Shown here one piece after another: positions 7,816 to 9,018 of a DNA stretch of 9,018 nt. The stretch is from an uncultured Hyphomicrobiales bacterium (GTDB taxonomy: Bacteria > Pseudomonadota > Alphaproteobacteria > Rhizobiales > Aestuariivirgaceae). Every line of letters starts with the position of its first letter. Within the stretch, counting starts at the first letter, position 1. The position numbers and the translations under genes are program-made. The notes under the pieces are model-generated. The model made no database searches. It had not been told where the DNA came from and was given only the letters and a program-made list of their open reading frames with translations. Where the stretch lies: positions 1-9,018 of the forward strand of contig CAIYXE010000418.1 in assembly GCA_903930095.1 (NCBI GenBank), written 5' to 3'.

Positions 7816-7872
7816 GCACGAACGAATAGACAGCAAGCGGCGCTCGACCGCAAGACGCCGCGGACAACGACC
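7816..7872. promoter_or_regulatory. Divergent spacer between DUF502 and DUF454 genes
   Basis: This 57-nt stretch separates the two chosen divergent starts and must hold or adjoin both 5' ends. I see no convincing -35/-10 pair and no strong Shine-Dalgarno. If the DUF454 gene starts at the GTG at 7795 or the DUF502 gene at the TTG at 7836, the two coding regions overlap here and the spacer disappears. Confidence 0.3.
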
Positions 7873-8250
7873 GTGAAAGCGTTGCGGCGGCCCCTGCTCC
7901 TCGCGACCGGCTGGTTCTGCGTCGGACTGGGAGCAATCGGCATCGTGCTGCCGCTCGTGCCGACAACCCCATTCCTGCTGGTCGCCCTGTGGGCGTTCTC
8001 GCGCTCATCGCCCGAACTCGCCGCGAAGATCCGGAACCACCCGATTGCCGGCACCTATGTGCGCGACTGGGAGGATGATGGCGTCATCCCCCTCGGCGCC
8101 AAGATCCTCGCCATCACCATGATGACAGCCATGCTCGGATTCCTTCACTTCGGTTCGGGCTTGCCCGGCTGGGCAGTGTTCACGGCGGGCGCCGTGATGA
8201 TCGTTGCAGGCGTCTATATTCTCTCACGCCCGAGCCGGCGGAGCGGTTAG
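7873..8250 (+). CDS. DUF454/YbaN-like inner membrane protein
   Basis: With the GTG at 7873 this is a 125-aa protein, the same length as E. coli YbaN, of the DUF454 family of small inner-membrane proteins with no settled function. The family signature is clear: GAIGIVLPLVPTTPFLLVAL (residues 20-39), followed by WAFSRSSP, a short polar loop with NHPIAGTYVRDWEDDGVIPLGAK (55-77), and two further hydrophobic spans (about 78-94 and 98-117). A loose GGA lies about 8 nt before this start. An in-frame GTG at 7795 would give 151 aa by adding 26 polar residues that overlap the divergent DUF502 gene; I consider that less likely because the added part is not family-like. It ends 37 nt before the convergent DUF2853 gene. 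Confidence 0.88.
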   Translation: MKALRRPLLLATGWFCVGLGAIGIVLPLVPTTPFLLVALWAFSRSSPELAAKIRNHPIAGTYVRDWEDDGVIPLGAKILAITMMTAMLGFLHFGSGLPGWAVFTAGAVMIVAGVYILSRPSRRSG

Positions 8251-8254
8251 CATC

Positions 8255-8294
8255 CGCATGACAGCGCGGCACATTGCCCGCGAACTGTCAGGCG
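8255..8294. terminator. Long imperfect hairpin between convergent genes, likely bidirectional terminator
   Basis: TGACAGCGCGG (8259-8269) pairs with CCGCG plus CTGTCA (8278-8282 and 8285-8290), with only a two-base AA bulge and an 8-nt loop. Three more pairs (8255-8257 with 8292-8294) extend the stem beyond one A/G mismatch. It fills the 37-nt gap between the ends of the DUF454 and DUF2853 genes, and the DUF2853 stop codon is part of the 3' arm. There is no immediate U-tract on either strand (a T5 run starts 10 nt downstream on the plus strand). It could therefore act as a weak intrinsic terminator or as a 3'-end-protecting structure. Confidence 0.6.
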
Positions 8295-8596
8295 AGCGCG
8301 TCCATTTTTCCAGCAGCCTCGGCAAGCAGATAGTAGAAAGTCACGCGATGCTTCATCTTGTCTGCTTTCATCTTCTCGCAAACAGCATTCATCGCCTCGT
8401 CGCATGCCACACCCTCGAGGCCCAGCATCTTCACTGCGAAGCCCTTTCTAATGCGGTCGAGTTCGGCATCATCCGTGCAGGACACCAAGGACGCGTCCCG
8501 AGACTGCAGGGCGATCCCGCAATACTTGACGATCTTCTCCACCGCTTTCTCATCAACATTTGCGGTATACTTCGCAATATCAGTCGCATAATCCAT
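8288..8596 (-). CDS. DUF2853 family small protein
   Basis: A 102-aa soluble protein that I recognise as DUF2853, a small, mainly alpha-helical family of unknown function found in Proteobacteria. Family-like features are the opening MDYATDIAKYTANVDEKAVEKIVKY, then IALQSRDASLVSCTDDAELDRIR, and the closing KMKHRVTFYYLLAE (residues 81-94). The start is well supported: AGGAG at 8609-8605 lies 8 nt before the ATG at 8596. An open frame continues 17 codons further upstream to 8647, but this would bury the ribosome-binding site inside the gene and adds non-family sequence. There is no signal peptide or membrane span. Four cysteines (26, 40, 65, 73) in so small a cytoplasmic protein are notable. It appears to be transcribed alone, with a leader of roughly 100 nt if the promoter proposed at 8711-8741 is right. 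Confidence 0.88.
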   Translation of the reverse strand: MDYATDIAKYTANVDEKAVEKIVKYCGIALQSRDASLVSCTDDAELDRIRKGFAVKMLGLEGVACDEAMNAVCEKMKADKMKHRVTFYYLLAEAAGKMDALA

Positions 8597-8604
8597 CACG
8601 ATAT

Positions 8605-8609
8605 CTCCT
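8605..8609 (-). promoter_or_regulatory. Ribosome-binding site of the DUF2853 gene
   Basis: AGGAG on the minus strand, with 8 nt to the ATG at 8596, is the strongest Shine-Dalgarno in the window. It decides the start against an open extension to 8647. Confidence 0.8.
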
Positions 8610-8710
8610 GACCTTCTGATCTGAATGAACGGGCCAACAACGCGCAACTATCCGCGCCGCGCCCGCCACGCGCGCTCAGATGTCAACTCGAAACGCAATA
8701 CCTAAAATTG

Positions 8711-8741
8711 AGTATAACGCCAATTCTGCCTAGGCCGTCAA
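8711..8741 (-). promoter_or_regulatory. Candidate sigma70-type promoter for the DUF2853 gene
   Basis: On the minus strand TTGACG (8741-8736) is followed by TATACT (8716-8711), a 19-nt spacing, or by TTATAC at 18 nt. Both boxes are close to consensus but the spacing is long. This stretch is visibly more AT-rich than the surrounding coding DNA. A start near 8704 would give a leader of about 107 nt that includes a very GC-rich block (about 8650-8690). A perfect TTGACA at 8690-8685 also exists, but nothing resembling a -10 box lies at the right distance from it. Confidence 0.4.
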
Positions 8742-8760
8742 GATGGCAGCTGCCCATCGG

Positions 8761-8787
8761 GGCAAGGATATCCACCAGGGATATGCC
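8761..8787 (-). other. Small hairpin in the non-coding stretch
   Basis: ATATCC (8768-8773) and GGATAT (8779-8784) pair perfectly around a 5-nt loop. Outer GGC/GCC pairs (8761-8763 with 8785-8787) can form if four bases bulge. It lies 50-76 nt beyond the stop of the partial minus-strand gene and could be part of its 3' end. It lacks a U-tract, so terminator function is uncertain. Confidence 0.35.
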
Positions 8788-8801
8788 ACCAAGCGCGAAT
8801 T

Positions 8802-8822
8802 CCCATCCCAATACCCCACCCC
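8802..8822 (-). other. Putative G-quadruplex motif
   Basis: The minus strand carries four G runs (4, 4, 3 and 3 bases, at 8822-8819, 8817-8814, 8809-8807 and 8804-8802) separated by loops of 1, 4 and 2 bases, which meets the usual G3+N1-7 rule. It begins 15 nt after the stop of the partial gene, so it would lie in that gene's transcript as RNA. Confidence 0.5.
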
Positions 8823-8836
8823 AGCCTCACTTCCGC

Positions 8837-9018
8837 TCAGCTCTTGGCCACGTCCGGTTCAGGGGCCGGATCAAACGGCGTCTTCATATGTTCGGTAAGG
8901 ACGGAGCCCTCCGGCGGGTAATCGAGTTTTCCGCTCATCGCGGACTTGTCGCGCCAGTCGTAGTCGGGGAAAGGCAACTTCCCGTCACTGCGCCATTTCG
9001 CAACAACTGATTCCGCCG
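8837..9018 (-). CDS. Unrecognised protein, C-terminal 59 residues (5' end outside window)
   Basis: Reading in from the right edge on the minus strand gives an uninterrupted 59-codon frame ending in TGA at 8839-8837. The visible residues begin AESVVAKWRSDGKLPFP, continue DYDWRDKSAMSGKLDYPPE and end with a Pro/Asp/Glu-rich tail (TPFDPAPEPDVAKS). The piece is hydrophilic, rich in Asp, Lys and Pro, with two Trp, no membrane span and no motif I can assign. The disordered-looking end suits a C-terminus. Codon choice is typical of the neighbours and a plausible 3' untranslated region follows, which favours a real gene. It is short and unidentified, and an overlapping plus-strand frame is also open across it, so the call is moderate. 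Confidence 0.55.
   Translation of the reverse strand, partial: AESVVAKWRSDGKLPFPDYDWRDKSAMSGKLDYPPEGSVLTEHMKTPFDPAPEPDVAKS

Larger units (their letters stand above)
8597..8836. other. 240-nt non-coding stretch between two minus-strand genes
   Basis: This is the only sizeable gap in the window. From right to left it holds the G-rich quadruplex-like motif, the ATATCC/GGATAT hairpin, the AT-richer block with the candidate promoter, and a GC-rich leader ending in the DUF2853 ribosome-binding site. I see no protein of recognisable family on either strand, no tRNA-like fold and no direct repeats. A small RNA cannot be excluded. Confidence 0.6.

Noticed and set aside
8708..9010. Plus-strand 100-codon frame at the right end
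   Set aside because: Its translation is Pro/Arg-rich with no family look and no ribosome-binding site. It covers the promoter-like, hairpin and quadruplex elements and the opposing edge gene.
1..9018. CRISPR arrays, insertion sequences, tRNA/rRNA genes, defence or toxin-antitoxin modules
   Set aside because: I saw no regularly spaced direct repeats, terminal inverted repeats with transposase, RNA-gene folds or defence-type proteins; the content is ordinary chromosomal housekeeping.

Overview
The window is GC-rich, densely coded bacterial chromosome. The order mfd - sdhE (SdhE/DUF339) - divergent recG - convergent DUF502 membrane gene resembles a housekeeping neighbourhood common in Alphaproteobacteria, especially Hyphomicrobiales (Rhizobiales). 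The codon choice, RGxxEMD-type SdhE, DUF2853 and DUF454 genes fit the same group. The genus cannot be fixed from sequence reading alone. I see no mobile elements, CRISPR, tRNA or rRNA.

Layout, left to right. Positions 2-526 (+) are the 3' part of an AMP-forming acyl-CoA synthetase. It is followed after 3 nt by a FrnE/DsbA-family CPWC oxidoreductase (530-1180, +). Converging on these is the long mfd gene (1197-4670, -). Its stop codon lies inside the loop of a compact intrinsic-terminator hairpin (1187-1206). Just upstream of mfd, and overlapping it by an ATGA tetranucleotide, is sdhE (4667-4930, -), which makes a succinate dehydrogenase flavinylation factor. Diverging from sdhE across 61 nt is recG (4992-7109, +). 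Its last 23 nt overlap the end of a convergent DUF502 membrane protein gene (7087-7815, -). A short DUF454/YbaN-like membrane protein gene (about 7873-8250, +) diverges from the DUF502 gene. A DUF2853 gene (8288-8596, -) converges on it, with a long imperfect hairpin (8255-8294) between the two. The last 420 nt hold a leader/promoter region for DUF2853, a possible G-quadruplex motif and small hairpin, and the 3' end of an unrecognised minus-strand gene (8837-9018).

Functionally, the core is genome maintenance. Mfd couples stalled RNA polymerase removal to excision repair, and RecG remodels stalled forks and recombination intermediates. The two share a homologous SF2 translocase module with the TRG-type C-terminal motif. 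The respiratory assembly factor SdhE is co-transcribed with Mfd. The rest are membrane proteins of poorly known role, a small DUF2853 protein, and an acyl-CoA synthetase/thiol-oxidoreductase pair. I do not see a new multi-gene system here. The points of most interest are the compact terminator architecture at gene ends and the structured 240-nt non-coding stretch at the right.
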